Source of the DNA: Bog-159 sp963756605
Lineage (GTDB): Bacteria; Acidobacteriota; Terriglobia; Bryobacterales; Bryobacteraceae
Direction of reading: 5' to 3'
Length of the DNA: 64,000 nt
Assembly (NCBI GenBank): GCA_963756605.1
Contig: CAVWOT010000023.1
Coordinates: forward strand, 1-64,000
Shown: positions 61,713 to 64,000 of the stretch, piece by piece
How positions within the stretch are numbered: position 1 is the stretch's first letter
How the letters are laid out: each line of letters starts with the position of its first letter
Made by a program: the position numbers and the translations under genes
Notes under the pieces: model-generated
What the model saw: only the letters and a program-made list of their open reading frames with translations
Told to the model about the DNA's origin: nothing
Databases searched by the model: none

Positions 61713-61910
61713 TCAGAAAGGGTGCAACAGTAGGTGATCCAAGAGTTCCGATACCTTCGCGCCCGCTTCGCCGGAATCCAAAATTGTCCATAGCGCCCGG
61801 TAATTCGGATTGCGAGGCGTTCCGATCCAAACGTCGCCAGAATCGCTAGAAACGCCGTACGCTCGGACGCACCACGAGTCGTCCAAAAGACCATGGGTCG
61901 CGCGAAACAT
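61713..61910 (-). CDS. Small hypothetical protein
   Basis: The 65-residue frame reads MFRATHGLLDDSWCVRAYGV, SSDSGDVWIGTPRNPNYRAL, WTILDSGEAGAKVSELLDHL. It looks protein-like throughout and continues upstream for about 16 codons without a start (SKDAGESIRTAFG) before a stop. No family is recognised. The start may be non-ATG. Confidence 0.4.
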   Translation of the reverse strand: MFRATHGLLDDSWCVRAYGVSSDSGDVWIGTPRNPNYRALWTILDSGEAGAKVSELLDHLLLHPF

Positions 61911-62076
61911 GCCGAAAGCAGTTCTGATTGATTCCCCTGCATCTTTGGAGACGTCCTCGATTCACAGGTGAGGATGTTCAGTAAAGGAAAAGGACCGCAG
62001 CACTCTGATGGAGACACCCTATCACGTGGGACCCGCCGGCGGCCATCGGAGTCTGAAAAACGCACGCCGGCCGCAG

Positions 62077-62514
62077 CTAAATGTGATTCGCTGTTGGCGT
62101 CCTGACTCTTCGAGGGGGTTGACCTTCGATCTGTAGTGAACGTCTCACGTGCGCCGGCTGCTTATGCATGCGCGCGCCTTGCGCCTGTTTTTCTACCTTT
62201 TTCTTGATTTCGTGACAAGTCGCGCAGAGCAGTTGAAAACGAGAAGAACCCCGCAGAATCTCATAGCAGATCTGCAACTGTGAGTCGGTGCCTTTGCTGC
62301 GTGCTTCGCAGCCGCCTCCCGCGATGTGATCGAACTGCAAGGCCCTCTCGTCATTGCACCCGATTGTACCGTCCTCATTGTGCCAACGACACGGTAAGAA
62401 ATCGGTGGTCCCATCTTCGGAACGGCAAGTAGTCCCGGTACAGCGCCCGCCAAGTGTGCGTATGGCATCTAGGCGGACGCGTCGTCTTCGCACCGTGTTC
62501 TTATTCTCAGGCAT
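62077..62514 (-). CDS. HNH-type nuclease-like protein
   Basis: The 145-residue product has zinc-binding Cys/His pairs (GGRCTGTTC, FLPCRWHNED), the nuclease-like core RALQFDHIAGGGCEARSK and LLCATCHEIKKKVEKQ. The order C..C - DH - C..CH is that of HNH endonucleases, with the DH pair as likely catalytic metal-ligand residues. A basic tail follows (RRSLQIEGQPPRRVRTPTA). It lies alone between a toxin-antitoxin relic and the oxoamine synthase. It could be a mobile endonuclease, a defence nuclease or part of a lost prophage. Confidence 0.65.
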   Translation of the reverse strand: MPENKNTVRRRRVRLDAIRTLGGRCTGTTCRSEDGTTDFLPCRWHNEDGTIGCNDERALQFDHIAGGGCEARSKGTDSQLQICYEILRGSSRFQLLCATCHEIKKKVEKQAQGARMHKQPAHVRRSLQIEGQPPRRVRTPTANHI

Positions 62515-62632
62515 GTGTCACGGTGGGTTGGACGAAACATCCTCGCTTGGTTTGGACGGCGTTTGCATCATTCCTGTTCCGCTTGTCACCAGCCGCGCAG
62601 TTGAATGACGCGGCTGCTGGTAGGCTGCTCGT
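62515..62632. other. Short spacer, nothing recognised
   Basis: The gap between the HNH gene and the oxoamine synthase contains no supported feature. Confidence 0.4.
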
Positions 62633-63898
62633 TTAAAATTCGATTTCGAGCCGCTTGGCTACGCGGTCTAGGGTATCCACCAGACGCTCCACATGGCGTT
62701 CGGTATGCGCGGCGGTGCAGGAGATGCGCAGCAGGTTTTGCGCGGCCGCCGGGCGCAGTACCGGATTGATGTAGATGCCCTCCTCCAGCAGCGCTTTGCA
62801 CAGGCGGCAGAGATCGATTTCGTTCTCCACGACCACGGGCACAATGGCGGTCTCGCCGTCCAGCACCGGAAAACCGCACAGGCGCAGTTCGTGACGGAGC
62901 CGCGCGGCAATGTGCAGCAGGCGCTGTTGGCGCTCGGGCTCTTTACGCATTACGTCCAGCGCCGCGGCCACCGCGGCCACCGATGCCGGCGGCAGACTGG
63001 CGGAAAATACAAATGGCCGCGCGGTGTGCTTCAGGTAATCGATTACTTCCTTGTTGGACGCCACAAAGCCACCGACCGAGGCCAGCGATTTGCTGAACGT
63101 GCCCATCACAATGTCGATATCGTCCAGCACACCCAAATGCTCGGCCGCACCCGCGCCGGTGGGGCCCAACACGCCGAGTCCGTGCGCTTCATCCACGTAA
63201 ATTCTGGCGCCGTATGGTTTCGCCAGATTCACAATACCGCGCAGGTCGGCGATATCGCCTTCCATGCTGAACACGCCTTCGGACACAATCAGAATGCGCT
63301 CTTCTGGCGGGCAGTTTTCGAGACACCGTTCCAGGTGATCGAGATCGTTGTGGCGGAAACGCACGGTGCGGGCGGTGGAGCGCAGGGCGCCCTCCACCAG
63401 GCTGGCGTGCAGATTGTGATCGCACAACAACGCATCGCCTTTCTCTGCCAGCGCCGCTAGCGAAGCATAATTGGCCTGGAAACCGGTGCCGAAAATGATG
63501 GCTGCTTCCTTATGCACGAAAGCCGCGAGTTCGGCTTCCAGCTTCACGTGTACGTCCAGTGTGCCGTTCAACAGGCGGGAACCGCTGCATCCGCTGCCGT
63601 ACTTCCGGACAGCCTGCACGGCGGCCTCTTTCACCTTGGGGTGCGTGATTAGATCCAGGTAATCGTTGGAGCCGAACATCAGCACTTTGCGGTTGCCCAT
63701 GCGGACCTCACCGGGGCCGCAGCCTTCGCGCTCGCTGAAGACTTCGAAATACATGTACAGTCCGGCGGCCTGCAGATCGCCCGGACGGGTGAAATTCCGG
63801 CACTTGTCGAAGAGGTCGGTGGAACGGGTATGGCTCGTCGCCGCCTTTCGGCTCTGGGTGACGATAGTTGAAGAGCTGCGCATCGTTCTCAATTCCAT
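62633..63898 (-). CDS. Alpha-oxoamine synthase (serine palmitoyltransferase / KBL / AONS type)
   Basis: The product has up to 421 residues; MRSSSTIVTQ at 63883 is an alternative start. PLP fold-type I landmarks: VLMFGSNDYLDLITHPKVKE, YGSGCSGSRLLNGTLDVHVK, FGTGFQANYASLAAL, YVDEAHGLGVLGPTGAG (Asp), and Lys270 in VMGTFSKSLASVGGFVAS, which binds PLP. The family condenses an amino acid with an acyl-CoA or acyl-ACP (serine + palmitoyl-CoA, glycine + acetyl-CoA, alanine + pimeloyl). The extra N-terminus (YMYFEVFSEREGCGPGEVRM) fits the SPT-like bacterial branch, so sphingolipid synthesis is the leading guess. No biotin genes are adjacent. Confidence 0.88.
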   Translation of the reverse strand: MELRTMRSSSTIVTQSRKAATSHTRSTDLFDKCRNFTRPGDLQAAGLYMYFEVFSEREGCGPGEVRMGNRKVLMFGSNDYLDLITHPKVKEAAVQAVRKYGSGCSGSRLLNGTLDVHVKLEAELAAFVHKEAAIIFGTGFQANYASLAALAEKGDALLCDHNLHASLVEGALRSTARTVRFRHNDLDHLERCLENCPPEERILIVSEGVFSMEGDIADLRGIVNLAKPYGARIYVDEAHGLGVLGPTGAGAAEHLGVLDDIDIVMGTFSKSLASVGGFVASNKEVIDYLKHTARPFVFSASLPPASVAAVAAALDVMRKEPERQQRLLHIAARLRHELRLCGFPVLDGETAIVPVVVENEIDLCRLCKALLEEGIYINPVLRPAAAQNLLRISCTAAHTERHVERLVDTLDRVAKRLEIEF

Positions 63899-64000
63899 TC
63901 GTAGATTCGGTACGTTTTGTACTTCTTCGCGCCCATGGTCTTTAGAGACCGATTCATCAGAACATTATCTTCCAATATCCAGGACATTTCGCTGAGTCCA
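63899..64000. other. Right edge, leader of the oxoamine synthase gene
   Basis: Only 102 bases remain before the window ends. No gene is seen; it probably holds the promoter of the synthase gene. Confidence 0.4.

Overview
The window looks like a chromosomal segment of a GC-rich Acidobacteriota bacterium, most like the Bryobacterales / 'Candidatus Solibacter' group. This rests on family content: large FtsX-type ADOP permeases with a PadR regulator, an Oar-like TonB receptor with an N-terminal carboxypeptidase-like domain, an acidobacterial VWFA-type protein, GloVer-repeat/IPT proteins, CRTAC1/FG-GAP proteins and a winged-helix/kinase/STAND regulator. No rRNA, tRNA or CRISPR array was seen.

Region 1 (1-5.6 kb) is nested mobile DNA: a y4b/y4p-type element (DUF5372, DUF6788 and a serine recombinase running off the left edge), a truncated group II intron, and a decayed IS91-like element whose transposase is interrupted by a 39-bp perfect palindromic insertion. 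Region 2 (5.6-24.6 kb) mixes live genes with decay. Live genes are an ADOP permease, TetR, a PQQ beta-propeller, a secreted protein, a tectonin-like protein, an 1131-aa wHTH-kinase-STAND-TPR regulator and a GloVer protein. Decayed ones include two SDR genes, IS1380 and IS66 remnants, a partial recJ duplicate and a GloVer remnant. The regulator and tectonin unit has been tandemly duplicated, and each copy has lost a different gene.

Region 3 (25-29.3 kb) is a tight minus-strand operon: a BMC-H microcompartment shell protein, a CoA-acylating aldehyde dehydrogenase, a conserved unknown and recJ. Region 4 (30-34 kb) holds a 1328-aa fusion of topoisomerase III with a RecQ helicase (Zn site and HRDC included). 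In effect it is a RecQ-Topo III 'dissolvase' in one chain. Its interdomain linker is encoded by a copy of a dispersed GGTGGC-rich repeat that is intergenic elsewhere in the window.

Region 5 (34.5-49 kb) has an FHA-GAF-sigma54 activator, an operon of two 7-haem cytochromes (one fused to a parvulin domain and TPRs) plus a TPR protein, a TonB-dependent receptor with a clear terminator, a divergent Tat-exported CRTAC1 protein and glutamate decarboxylase. Region 6 (49.5-64 kb) has an intact IS256-family element, a methyltransferase, PadR with a broken ADOP permease, a VWFA protein, a response regulator, aspS, a frameshifted ISNCY-type element, a broken PIN toxin with its antitoxin, an HNH protein and an alpha-oxoamine synthase.

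Single-base frameshifts and nonsense codons are confined to mobile or accessory genes. The long housekeeping genes (recJ, topB-recQ, aspS) are open throughout, which favours real pseudogenisation over a generally poor assembly.
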